64,000 bases of DNA, taken from the NCBI RefSeq assembly GCF_000744935.1, contig NZ_JQMW01000009.1, positions 806,001 through 870,000 of the forward strand, written 5' to 3'. The translations under genes and the position numbers were made by a program. Positions 36,549 to 45,873 of this stretch are shown here, one piece after another. Each line of letters begins with the position of its first letter. The first letter of the stretch is position 1. Below the pieces are notes generated by a model. That model was not told the DNA's origin, searched no databases, and saw only the letters and a list, made by a program, of their open reading frames with translations. Source of the stretch: Clostridium sp. KNHs214. GTDB lineage: Bacteria; Bacillota; Clostridia; Clostridiales; Clostridiaceae.

Positions 36549-36580
36549 GTATTAATTGCATACTATTGTGCAATTAATAC
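36549..36580. promoter_or_regulatory. 12-bp inverted repeat upstream of the PRD regulator
   Basis: GTATTAATTGCA and TGCAATTAATAC flank an 8-base loop. It has no T tail. See the adjacent palindrome. Confidence 0.5.
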
Positions 36581-36630
36581 CCTTAGATGCTTATTTACAT
36601 AAGCTACTTTTTTATCTTTTTTATCATTGT

Positions 36631-36667
36631 AAAAAAACCCTAAACCGTAATTGGTTTAGGGTTTTTA
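36631..36667. terminator. Terminator of the Bce-type module
   Basis: AAAACCCTAAACC and GGTTTAGGGTTTTT form a 13-bp stem just beyond the stop of the ABC permease gene. Confidence 0.9.
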
Positions 36668-36681
36668 GTATTTTGTTAACT

Positions 36682-38625
36682 TTATTCCAATACCGATTGT
36701 TTATAGGTTACATAAGTGGCTACATAGTAGATAACATATATAAATAGAAACATTCCCATAGCACTAATAACGCTATTAAGGAAAAAATTTTGACTAGTAT
36801 AGCCTTCCATTAGAAAGGAAAATGCCCATACAAAAAGTATAGATATTGGCAACCCTAGAACTAATGGAGATGAAAATTGAATGGTGGTTTGCTTTAAAAT
36901 TAACCTTTGTATTTTTGTTTTATCCATTCCAATATCATTTAACAATTTATAGCGGTATTTATATTTTGTACCTTCTGTAATTTGAGAAACTGCCAATACT
37001 GTTGCTAAAATTATAGAAAAAATAAGAGCAATATAAAGTAAAGCTAATATAATTAAAACCATACTAGATTTACCTTCTTCTAAAAGAGTGCCTTTAATTT
37101 TAAAGTTTACAGGAAGCTTTTTATAATCCATATTTTCATATTGATTATAATACTTTAATATATTATCGCTTAATTTTTTATCCGTTTCTTTTTTTGTATT
37201 CCAAATATATTGAGTTCGCAAATATTTAAATTCTTTAGTAAATTCATCTGGTACCACAAGATAATAGTTTTTAAAAAATCCTATATCTTCTGTTTGCATA
37301 GGATCTGATTTTATTTCTTTCAAATTTAGCTTATGCCCTGCAATATTGTATTCTTCTTTTTTTAGTCTTTCTTCAAAGATGAATCCTGTTGATGCTGTAG
37401 TCTGAATTAAAAACTCATTCTTATTAAGTTTTTCAGCTTCAAAACCTGCTAATTTTCTTATTTTATTATAATCAGATAATTTAATGACAGTTTCGTATTT
37501 CTGTTTTTTGGATACTAGTGTTGAGGATAGTATATTGTTATATACATCAGTATTGTGGATTTCATAATTTTCAATGGCGACCTCACCTTTAATGTCATAT
37601 GGGGAAATTAAGTTTCTAATACCATCTACAAATTCCCTATCTTTATCCCAATACATATTAAAATCAAAGGTATAATATTCTTTTGTTTGAATTTTATAAA
37701 AATCTCCCATAAACATTGCTATAGTAAAACAGGATAATGATGCAATGAGAAGAATTGTTATAGTTCCGAGAGTTTTTGTCATAGTGTTGATTCGTGAATT
37801 AAAAAATCTTAATAAAATCATTTTTTCCTTAAATCGTTTCTTCCCCTTTAAGAAAACTAGGTTTATCATGGAAGATATAGACCCTGTCAATCCATAAATA
37901 GAAATAATAACTAACAATAAAAAGAATAGACCTTTTCCTGTTATGTTTTTATAATAGAACATTTTTATAATTCCCACCATTCCTATTACAAGCATAACTG
38001 AAAATAAAAGAAAACTAAATATATTATCTTTACGTCTGTGAAATTTTCCGCTCTCATTTTTCTTTTCCATGTACATAAAATCATATATTTTAAATTTCTT
38101 AAAAGTAAAAAGATTTCTTATAAGAGAGAAAATATATATTAAAATAACGGCCAAAGCGGTAATACTAACTATTTTCCAAGAAAATACAATGTTTAATTGA
38201 AATGGAATTTCAAAGAAACGATAAACTATAGCTTTTATCATTTCCAAAAAAATAGTACCTACTAGAATTCCAAATACGAAGGAAACTCCTCCAAGTATAA
38301 ATTGTTCATATACAAACATTTTTGATATTTCATTGCTCTCTATTCCAAGAAGCATATAGGTTCCAAGCTCTTTGCTTCGTGATTCTAAAATGAAGGCACT
38401 CATATAATTCACTAACCACGCTACAATTAATATAATTCCTACAGTAACATAATATAATTTTTCAAGAAAATTAGGTAAATGTTCCCCTAGCGTGCGAATA
38501 TCCTCTGATGCGATCAATCCATTTATTGCATAAATAAATGAAATGGCCAAAGTAATGGTGACAATATAAAGAAGGTATTTTTTTATAGATCTTTTAGAGT
38601 TTCGAAGTGCCAATTTAAACAACAT
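36682..38625 (-). CDS. BceB-type ABC transporter permease (FtsX family)
   Basis: Membrane subunit of a transporter that detects and detoxifies antimicrobial peptides acting on lipid II-cycle intermediates. The 647-residue protein has about ten membrane helices: one near the N-terminus, three in an FtsX block (about 50-240), a large extracellular loop (about 340-520) used to sense peptide in the BceB family, and a terminal FtsX block (about 545-640). The start at 38625 is set by GGGAGGTAAATCCA; the longer frame lacks a site. It overlaps the ATPase gene by 11 bases. Specificity (bacitracin, nisin, other) cannot be told. Confidence 0.9.
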   Translation of the reverse strand: MLFKLALRNSKRSIKKYLLYIVTITLAISFIYAINGLIASEDIRTLGEHLPNFLEKLYYVTVGIILIVAWLVNYMSAFILESRSKELGTYMLLGIESNEISKMFVYEQFILGGVSFVFGILVGTIFLEMIKAIVYRFFEIPFQLNIVFSWKIVSITALAVILIYIFSLIRNLFTFKKFKIYDFMYMEKKNESGKFHRRKDNIFSFLLFSVMLVIGMVGIIKMFYYKNITGKGLFFLLLVIISIYGLTGSISSMINLVFLKGKKRFKEKMILLRFFNSRINTMTKTLGTITILLIASLSCFTIAMFMGDFYKIQTKEYYTFDFNMYWDKDREFVDGIRNLISPYDIKGEVAIENYEIHNTDVYNNILSSTLVSKKQKYETVIKLSDYNKIRKLAGFEAEKLNKNEFLIQTTASTGFIFEERLKKEEYNIAGHKLNLKEIKSDPMQTEDIGFFKNYYLVVPDEFTKEFKYLRTQYIWNTKKETDKKLSDNILKYYNQYENMDYKKLPVNFKIKGTLLEEGKSSMVLIILALLYIALIFSIILATVLAVSQITEGTKYKYRYKLLNDIGMDKTKIQRLILKQTTIQFSSPLVLGLPISILFVWAFSFLMEGYTSQNFFLNSVISAMGMFLFIYVIYYVATYVTYKQSVLE

Positions 38626-39385
38626 TGGATTTACCTCCCAAAAGAGCCGTAATATCCATAATTTCAGAGAACAACTCTTTTCTATCTCTATCCCCACGAA
38701 CTAATTCACTAAATATTTTTCCATCCTTTAAAAATAGAATTCTACTACAAAAGCTTGCAGAAAATACATCATGAGTTACCATTAATATTGTTGCATGATC
38801 CCTTTTATTAATCTTTTGAAAAGTATTCATTAGCATCATAGATGCATTTGAATCCAATGCTCCTGTAGGCTCATCTGCTAATAATAATGTAGGCTCATTT
38901 ACTAAAGCACGTCCACAAGCACATCTTTGTTTTTGTCCTCCTGATATTTCATAGGGGAATTTTTTTAAGATATCATTAATTCCTAATTTTGCAGAAATAT
39001 TGTCAATTCTATTTTTTATATCATCTTCATTTTCATGATTGATAATTAAGGATAAACCTATGTTTTCTTCTACAGTTAAAGTATCTAATAAATTAAAATC
39101 TTGAAATACAAATCCTAAATTTTCTCTTCTGAATTTTGCTAACCCCGATTCTGGTATTTTTGAAATGTTATTTTTATTTAAAAATATTTCTCCTCCTGTA
39201 GGAGTATCTATAGTAGAAATACAATTAAGTAAAGTGCTTTTTCCAGAACCAGAAGCTCCCATAATTCCAAGAAATTCTCCCTTGCATACTTCAAAAGAAA
39301 TATCATCTATAGCTTTTGTAAGAATACTTCCCTTTCCATAATATTTCTCTAAATGATTGATTCTTAATATTTGTTCCATGTTCAT
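38615..39385 (-). CDS. BceA-type ABC transporter ATPase
   Basis: ATPase that powers the adjacent permease. The 256-residue protein has Walker A GASGSGKST (43-51), the Q-loop in VFQDFNLLDTLTV, signature SGGQKQR, Walker B LLLADEPTGALDS and the switch His in VTHDVFSA. The ARG RALVNEPT segment is typical of the MacB/BceA group. A GGAGGGATGAAC leader precedes it. Coupled to the permease gene by overlap. Confidence 0.93.
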   Translation of the reverse strand: MNMEQILRINHLEKYYGKGSILTKAIDDISFEVCKGEFLGIMGASGSGKSTLLNCISTIDTPTGGEIFLNKNNISKIPESGLAKFRRENLGFVFQDFNLLDTLTVEENIGLSLIINHENEDDIKNRIDNISAKLGINDILKKFPYEISGGQKQRCACGRALVNEPTLLLADEPTGALDSNASMMLMNTFQKINKRDHATILMVTHDVFSASFCSRILFLKDGKIFSELVRGDRDRKELFSEIMDITALLGGKSNVV

Positions 39386-39446
39386 CCCTCCTATGCTTTT
39401 ATTGTACGATACGGGATGATAAAATACATCTTACAGAGTTGTAAGG

Positions 39447-40454
39447 TCATTTTAATTTATAGTAATCCCCTACTGGAAAACCTATGATTACCCTTGTATA
39501 TTCATTTTCCCTTGACTCTATAGATAAGTCTATTCGCATTTTGTCTGCACTTTTTTTACATAGATAAAGTCCAATTCCGGTGGCCTCTCCCCTTCTTTTA
39601 TTACTTCCTGTAAATCCTTTTTCAAATACCCGAGAAAGATCGCTTGAAGATATACCGCATCCATTGTCTTCTATAATAAACTTTATTTTCCCAACTTCTT
39701 TGATAATTTTGAAAGATATTTTTCCTAGTGGCTTAACATATTTTATTGAATTTAATAGCGTTTGATGCAAAATAAACTCTATCCATTTCTTATCGGTATA
39801 AACCGAAACATCAACATTGTCATGAATAATTTCTATTTCTATTCTCTTTTCTTGTATTGTAGCTTTTTCTTTTAATAATACTTCATGTATTATTTTAAAA
39901 AGATATATCTCTCTTACATGATAATCTTTTTCTAACGTATTAGCTCTTATATAAAACAAGCTGGTTTCCATTAAATTGGATAATTTGGAAAGTTCTCTAC
40001 TAATTTTATTTGAGCTATCCTTTTGTGTCATGTCCAACATATAAATTGTGGTAAGAGGTGTTTTCATTTCATGAATCCACTCTTCAATATACTCCTTATA
40101 ATCCTGGTATTCTTCTTTTGTTTTTGCCATATCTGTAACCATATCATATAATGCTTTCTCCAGAACTCTATAGTATAAGCTTCCATATAAATCTTTAGGT
40201 TCATTTAAAAGTTCCTTAATTAAATATCTTTTATCTAATTCTGAAATAAGCTGATTTATTTTTAAACATGTTTTTCTATATTTCAAGTATTCAAAGCCAA
40301 GATTTATGATAAAAAAGATTAAAGAAATTAAAGAAACTAGTATAAGAACACTCTTGTTTGTACCTGTAAAATATAAAAACAATATTACAAGAATAAAATA
40401 TAAACAGTTTTTTGTAATTCTTGATTTTTGAAAAGATAAATATCTTGTTAACAT
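39447..40454 (-). CDS. BceS-type intramembrane-sensing histidine kinase
   Basis: Signals transporter activity to the response regulator by autophosphorylation. The 335-residue protein has two closely spaced N-terminal helices (about 16-30 and 36-53) with almost no extracellular loop, the mark of this kinase class. His128 in WIHEMKTPLT is the phospho site. ATP-binding motifs are HQTLLNSIKY (N box), EDNGCGI (G1) and GEATGIGLYLCKK (G2). Its start overlaps the regulator gene by 7 bases. Confidence 0.92.
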   Translation of the reverse strand: MLTRYLSFQKSRITKNCLYFILVILFLYFTGTNKSVLILVSLISLIFFIINLGFEYLKYRKTCLKINQLISELDKRYLIKELLNEPKDLYGSLYYRVLEKALYDMVTDMAKTKEEYQDYKEYIEEWIHEMKTPLTTIYMLDMTQKDSSNKISRELSKLSNLMETSLFYIRANTLEKDYHVREIYLFKIIHEVLLKEKATIQEKRIEIEIIHDNVDVSVYTDKKWIEFILHQTLLNSIKYVKPLGKISFKIIKEVGKIKFIIEDNGCGISSSDLSRVFEKGFTGSNKRRGEATGIGLYLCKKSADKMRIDLSIESRENEYTRVIIGFPVGDYYKLK

Positions 40455-41119
40455 ATAGAAAACCCCTTAGAGGGTATAGTAGTGATAATATCATCGGCAC
40501 CAATGGACTTTAGTTTTTTTCTTAATCTTGACATATTAACATATAAGGCATTTTCGTCAATATACAAATTATTATCCCATAAATAATTGATCAATCTATT
40601 TTTATCAATGACTTGATTTTGATGGAGTCCTAAATAATATAAAATCCTAAATTCATTTTTTGATAATTCTACTTCTTCTTTTGTTTCTCTATGAATGACA
40701 GCATTCTTGCTAATATTTAAAACAACATTGCAGATAATCATCTCGTTAATATATTCATAGGATTGATAACTTAATATTCTATTTATGCGAGCTAAAAGAA
40801 CATCTTTTGAGAAAGGCTTTCGAATATAATCATCTCCACCAGCAGTAATTCCCTTTATCTCATCTATATCACTATCTCTACCTGTAACAAAAACTATAGG
40901 AATTTTATTTTGTTTTCTTACTTTTTGGCAAATAGAAAAACCATTCATATTTCTTAAGTTTATATCTAACAAAATTAAATTAGGTTTGAATTCAACTATT
41001 TCTTCCATATAGTTTTCTAAATTATCCAAATATATGACTTTGAAACTTTGATTAATCAAATATTCTTTTAGTGATTTTGCTAAATCCAAATCATCTTCAA
41101 TAATCATAATCTTTTTCAA
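40448..41119 (-). CDS. BceR-type response regulator
   Basis: OmpR-family regulator that turns on the resistance transporter. The 223-residue protein has the receiver domain (1-120) with acidic pair EDD (8-10), phospho-accepting Asp52 in LILLDINLRN, and Lys in IRKPFSKD. The DNA-binding winged helix is at about 130-223 (ELSKNEFRILYYLGLHQNQVI; MSRLRKKLKSIG). The start is TTG at 41119, with GAGGTGATAA just before it; the longer ATG frame lacks a site. It heads the regulator-kinase-ATPase-permease operon. Confidence 0.92.
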   Translation of the reverse strand: MKKIMIIEDDLDLAKSLKEYLINQSFKVIYLDNLENYMEEIVEFKPNLILLDINLRNMNGFSICQKVRKQNKIPIVFVTGRDSDIDEIKGITAGGDDYIRKPFSKDVLLARINRILSYQSYEYINEMIICNVVLNISKNAVIHRETKEEVELSKNEFRILYYLGLHQNQVIDKNRLINYLWDNNLYIDENALYVNMSRLRKKLKSIGADDIITTIPSKGFSIC

Positions 41120-41203
41120 TATTATCACCTCGTAGATAAACTCTATAAACATAATAACATTATGTCCTATTTTTTACTATATAGGCAGTATTTTTTATTA
41201 TTA

Positions 41204-41231
41204 AAAAACTAAGCGTATTTGGCTTAGTTTT
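41204..41231 (-). terminator. Terminator of the GNAT gene
   Basis: AAAACTAAGC and GCTTAGTTTT, overlapping the stop of the GNAT gene; T run on the minus strand. Confidence 0.8.
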
Positions 41232-42045
41232 CCAGTATCATATCATTTTCAGCTTCATTTTTGTTTGCCACAAAGCCCATGCTTTCGTATAATTTTATTG
41301 CGCCCTCATTACACTCATCTGCCATAAGGAATGCCCTTTTAGCTCCGTAATATTTTCCATAAGATAATGCTTGATTTAATAATTTTTTTGCTATTCCCCT
41401 TCGCTGATATTCTGGACGTACAGCTATTTCACGTACCCATAATACTGCACCTTTTTCACTTTCATGCCCATAGATTGTTACGCAAACAACTCCTGAAATA
41501 TGGTTATGTTCCCTGTGTACAATAACGGCACTATCTTTACTACCTATGGAAGCTGCATTAGATTCTGAGTCTTCAATCCATTGTTTCATCCATGTTTCTG
41601 ATTGGCCAGAAAATCCCCTACTCTGATTTCTACAAGAAAGAGTTACTTCTGAGGCTTCCTTACAATCATGACTTTTTAAAAGTTCCATTGAGTCTATACA
41701 TTCAAAGCTTTTAGAAATATCATTATTAAAATAATCATTCCATACAGCATACATATGAAAATCATTATTTTTAAATTCATCTATCCATTCTGTTGGAATA
41801 AATGTTATAAGTCCTTTTTTATTTGATTTCTTTATCTCTTCAAGTAAAATAGAAGCGTTATTACTCGCCCAATGAAACTCATATAATTCTGCTTCTTGAT
41901 TATATCCCAATAATAAAATTATTTGTTTAGTATTACAAATCACATCATAATCACAAATACTTTTATGTTCTGTATATTCCAATGAATAATACTTGTACTC
42001 TTTTAATTGTTGTTTTATATCTTTAAAAACATGTTCTTCTATCAT
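41224..42045 (-). CDS. GNAT acetyltransferase
   Basis: A 273-residue protein with an N-terminal domain of unknown function (about 1-140) and a C-terminal GNAT domain: VREIAVRPEYQRRGIAKKLLNQAL (roughly residues 205-228; given by position) holds the Q/R-x-x-G-x-A acetyl-CoA loop, and FLMADECNEGAIKLYESMGF follows. Substrate unknown. Start ATG at 42045 has GAAGGTG five bases upstream. It is first in the minus-strand run of stress and modification enzymes after the Bce module. Confidence 0.75.
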   Translation of the reverse strand: MIEEHVFKDIKQQLKEYKYYSLEYTEHKSICDYDVICNTKQIILLLGYNQEAELYEFHWASNNASILLEEIKKSNKKGLITFIPTEWIDEFKNNDFHMYAVWNDYFNNDISKSFECIDSMELLKSHDCKEASEVTLSCRNQSRGFSGQSETWMKQWIEDSESNAASIGSKDSAVIVHREHNHISGVVCVTIYGHESEKGAVLWVREIAVRPEYQRRGIAKKLLNQALSYGKYYGAKRAFLMADECNEGAIKLYESMGFVANKNEAENDMILEN

Positions 42046-42237
42046 ATTCACACCTTCTTTTTAGTTAATCTTAATTTGTTCTTCATGCCTATTTATATAA
42101 TAAATTATATTATCCATATCATCGCTCTCCTTCCATCTTTTATCTGATGGCTATATCGTAATACTCCACTCTCCGAAAAAGTGTGGGATAATGGCATCTA
42201 TGTCCATGGACAACAATTTCAAAGTTTATCATTACTA

Positions 42238-43561
42238 TTAAGTATTCTTTATATACTTTTTAAATCCTTCACATGAGTATATCCAATCATCAAATAGTTT
42301 TTTTACACTTTGTTTTTTATCATTTGTAGCCTTATCAATATAAAAATTGCAGAAATCCTCAAAAGTTGTAGGCTTATTTTTAAACTCGTTTAAGAATTGC
42401 GTGGTTATATTATCAAAGATGTTTTCACTAATTATATTAGTTAATTCATATAAACATATAGCTCCTGCAGTATAGCTTAAATCACCATATTCATATTCAC
42501 CAAACTTATGAATTGGAATTTCTTTATAATTTGCCAGAGTTCATTTGTTCATTCCAAGTTTTAGAATATAAATCTAAATAATGTTCCTTTCTCTCTAGTG
42601 CATTCATAATTCGCATTTCATAATAACTTGTAAAAGCTTCATCGAAAAAGCGTGAACGGCTAACAGTTTCTTCAGCCTTTGCATTCCATCCAAGATGAGT
42701 AAATTCATGTATAATTTGATTCATGTTCTTTTTTGAAGAAAAAGTAGATTCTTGTATAAATATTGTGTCATTTTCTTCACAGGTAAAAGAGCCGTAGCCA
42801 TCAGGAATGGAAACATATTTTGTGTTAGATTTTATATCTCTATATCCAAAGTGTGAATTCATGTATTTGCTTGTAAAATCCATAACCTCAATTAACATAT
42901 CGCTATCAAAGGAACCATTAAGAAGATAGAAAATTCCTGTTGGTAAAATCAATTCTTTATATTTAGCTATGGCGCAGTTGAAATTATATTTAGCTGCTTT
43001 ATGATCATTAAAATAGAATATATTCTCCTTTTTTGAGGTTAACTTTTCAGATGCTATAGCTTCATAACCATAAGGTACTTCCACAGAAATATCTGCATAA
43101 CCGCTTATTGTTAAATATTTAAATAGTGATTCTTGTGTATCTTCAATAAACATAGGATAACAAAAGGTCTCCCAGCGAATAAAAGTGAAATTCTCATTAA
43201 TTGTTTCCTTGACATAAGGACAACATCCTGTATCTCCTGTTAAATATCCTTCAAATTCTATAATAAGTGTGTTGGAAAACTTGGGAACCTGAAATTTTCT
43301 TACAAGATATCCTTCTAGCACATCCAACTTTACTAAGGATGATGGCGTAAAGAAATTTTTATCATCTATTTGTATAGATTTTACTGTGAAATCTCTGTTT
43401 AAGTAGAAATGAGAAGTACATATATCACATTTTTCATATTTACACTGACATGTCAAACTTTCTTTAAATACATCGATTTTAAAGCTCATATCCAATGTAG
43501 TCCCCTCCCCTATAAAATCATCAATATTGAATCTTCTAAAGTTGTGATTAAATAAATCCAA
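42238..43561 (-). pseudogene. M1-type (gluzincin) peptidase, frameshifted
   Basis: The first 345 codons (43561 to 42524) are open and hold the zinc motif HEFTHLGWNAKA with the third ligand in RFFDEAFTSYYE, the gluzincin spacing. The frame then stops soon after NEQMNSG. The downstream sequence, shifted by one base, continues the protein: NYKEIPIHKFGEYEYGDLSYTAGAICLYEL and on to KYIKNT (stop at 42238-42240), about 98 more residues typical of the M1 C-domain. So one frameshift near 42530-42545 splits a roughly 443-residue gene. It may be a real mutation or a sequencing error. The N-terminal half keeps its catalytic residues. Confidence 0.8.
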
Positions 43562-43565
43562 TACT

Positions 43566-44462
43566 TTAAATAAATAATAATTCTTTTATGGAATCAATAA
43601 CTGCATCAGGCCTAGTTTCGTTTATACAATGATTACTATCTTTAACAATTGTGCATTTGCTATTATTAGATAGCTCTTTTAATCCGTAAGATAACTTTTG
43701 AGATAATTCCACAATTCTTTCAGCCTCTATTTTGGGTACTCCTTCTTCCACCATTTCTTTAATGGAGTACACTGGATCTTGAATTAATATTATTAATGGA
43801 CAATTAGGAAAATCTCCTGAAGTATTCATATTCCCTGAAGTATTTCTTAAATCAATTAATTCAGAAAGTTGATTTACATATATTTCAGGTCTTACGTAAA
43901 AGTCTAAAAGCTCATTTTGAATATCCAAAGGCTGCTTTAATTCTTCCTTTGATAGCTCTGGCTTTATTTCTTCTATTAATTTATCTTTAGTATATTTAGA
44001 ATACCTTGTCCACAATTTAAAATAAATTTCATCTGAATCGGTTTTATTTGATATAGGGCATTCTAATTTATCAAATTTATCTTCTCTATACATTGATGCT
44101 GATTCAACAAGTAATACACTTTCTACTTTTTCTGGATACAATCTTGCAAAATGCTGAACACATAGTCCTCCATAGGAATGCCCTACTAATATAACCTTTT
44201 CATTTATATTCAGTTCAGTTAATAATGAATATAAATCCTTGGCAGCTATCAATGTATTACTACCTTCATGGTGTAGTTCGCTATTTCCAACACCAGGTCT
44301 GTGTATTATGATAACCTTTGCATATTTAGATATTTCATCTGCAATATCTAACCAAGCATACATGCTGCATCCCATTCCAAGCATAATAACTACAGTGTTT
44401 TCTCCACTCCCAGTAATTAAATATTCTATTTTTCTTCCTTTAATGGTTGATAGTTTAATCAT
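43566..44462 (-). CDS. Alpha/beta-hydrolase
   Basis: A 298-residue cytoplasmic serine hydrolase. The oxyanion-hole strand is TVVIMLGMGCSMYAWLD (about 24-40), the nucleophile elbow GHSYGG (about 98-103), and the catalytic His near the C-terminus in KDSNHCINETRP (about 277-288). Substrate unknown; haloperoxidase/proline-iminopeptidase-like architecture. ATG at 44462; a GTG 9 bases upstream is also possible. The start overlaps the end of a GNAT fragment. Confidence 0.8.
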   Translation of the reverse strand: MIKLSTIKGRKIEYLITGSGENTVVIMLGMGCSMYAWLDIADEISKYAKVIIIHRPGVGNSELHHEGSNTLIAAKDLYSLLTELNINEKVILVGHSYGGLCVQHFARLYPEKVESVLLVESASMYREDKFDKLECPISNKTDSDEIYFKLWTRYSKYTKDKLIEEIKPELSKEELKQPLDIQNELLDFYVRPEIYVNQLSELIDLRNTSGNMNTSGDFPNCPLIILIQDPVYSIKEMVEEGVPKIEAERIVELSQKLSYGLKELSNNSKCTIVKDSNHCINETRPDAVIDSIKELLFI

Positions 44463-44733
44463 GAATTGCACCAGCTTTCTTTGGGTATAAATTTGGTTTG
44501 TTATAGTAAGAGGTAATAAGTTTACTATATGTTATAGCAATTGAAAGATATAATTGAATTTTAAATTGTGAAATATCGGTTTCATGGAACTCTTCAAAAC
44601 TAAGGTCAAAGGCAAAATTATATCCTTTTTGAGTCCTAATGTCTAACCAACACTTATACATTTCCTTATCATCATCATGGGTATATTTAACTAATGATAT
44701 TTCATTATTTTCTATAAATATAACTTTATTCAC
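44455..44733 (-). pseudogene. N-terminal fragment of a GNAT acetyltransferase
   Basis: The 92-residue frame begins like an intact GNAT enzyme (NNEISLVKYTHDDDKEMYKCWLDIRTQKGYNF and FEEFHETDISQFK), but after about residue 60 the sequence loses all GNAT character and runs out into the start of the hydrolase gene. The acetyl-CoA loop is missing. Probably a deletion remnant. Confidence 0.6.
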
Positions 44734-45129
44734 TTATGCACCTCCACAATAAATTTTAATACCCCGTTTGAATTTAGATTATTAAAATTACAATACTTGA
44801 TGACTTAGCACCCTTTTACATTGACTACACCTTTTAAATAAAATCTTTATATGCTTTAACATCTGGTTATTAGCCTAATGGTGAGCTTGAGTATTAAAAA
44901 TTATAACTTTTCGTTTTCAAAGCACCCCTAAACTTAGCACCACTATAATTGGTTTTGCAGATGTGTTTTGTAACTTGTTATACAAAGTTAAGTTGAGTAT
45001 TTTACTAGTGGAAATTATTATTACATAAATATCGATATTGGTATTAACTGAACTGCCGATCTGGTAATATTTCCATTTTTCAAACTATTACTTTAAGTTT
45101 CTATTTGATCTAATATCTTTTTATTTTCT
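44734..45129. other. Gene-free stretch
   Basis: No convincing open frame. ACTTAGCACC occurs twice (near 44805 and 44931) in the same direction, without a visible reason. A further minus-strand segment at about 45130-45275 encodes VPCDFIEVRGEFSKNPLIDF and on to KVNKNKA with no start; it may be another gene remnant of unknown family. Confidence 0.4.
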
Positions 45130-45277
45130 CAAGCTTTATTTTTATTAACTTTAGGATTATTAGCTTTATCTTTATCAAATGCTGTGACCAATTCACCTAA
45201 TATATACATTGAATCCATAAAATCAATTAAAGGATTCTTAGAAAACTCTCCCCTAACTTCAATAAAATCGCATGGAA

Positions 45278-45873
45278 CTATCTTCTCTTAGTATTTTTAA
45301 TACAACCTACCATAGCCTCTAATTCCTTATATGCTTTTATGATAACTCCAAGAAAATACTCAAGCCATGTTTGCAGATTATTTTTTCCATCATGCCATAG
45401 CATAGATGACTTATTCAATGTCTCACAATAAGTTTCTTTGCTATCCTCGATAATTTTTTCCAAACTAATAAATCTTCCAACTTCAAAGCCAGTTTGGTAC
45501 AAAAACATTATCAGTATTTTTATAGTTTTCCCCCTTAGCTGATGAAAATTTGTATAAATCTCTATGTAATTGTAATAACACAGATGATTTTATAGGTATA
45601 GTATCAAAAGCACTATGAATAGTATTTAATACATATCTATAACAGCTATCTCACTTTCACTTCTATCGCTTGTTTCTATTTTATTATCCATTATTTCACC
45701 CAAGCTTTTACTCGAAGTATAAATACCTTCTATTCTATTAGAGAGGATGATTCTATACCTTGTATAATTGCCACATCTTTAAGTGTGTTTAATATTTGAG
45801 GTGATTGCTTTTTATACAAATCTTGCTTCCCTTTATATTCATTTATAGTAGTTAACATTCTCACTATGCTCAT
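45278..45873 (-). pseudogene. Decayed Fic-family gene
   Basis: Pieces of one Fic AMP-transferase in order on the minus strand: MLTTINEYKGKQDLYKKQSP, ILNTLKDVAIIQ and, after a frameshift, the inhibitory motif RIEGI with SS before it (Fic class (S/T)xxxE(G/N)); then LLQLHRDLYKFSSAKGENYK in another frame; then FEVGRFISLEKIIEDSKETY and WLEYFLGVIIKAYKELE. The catalytic HPFxxGNGR segment is missing, removed by an internal deletion. The ATG at 45873 overlaps the stop of the Tn3 transposase gene. At least three frameshifts make it non-functional. Confidence 0.8.

Noticed and set aside
42052-42237. 18-codon frame (MDNIIYYINRHEEQIKIN) upstream of the GNAT gene
   Set aside because: It has an AAGGAG-like site but is too short and of no recognised family; it may be a fragment and was not annotated.
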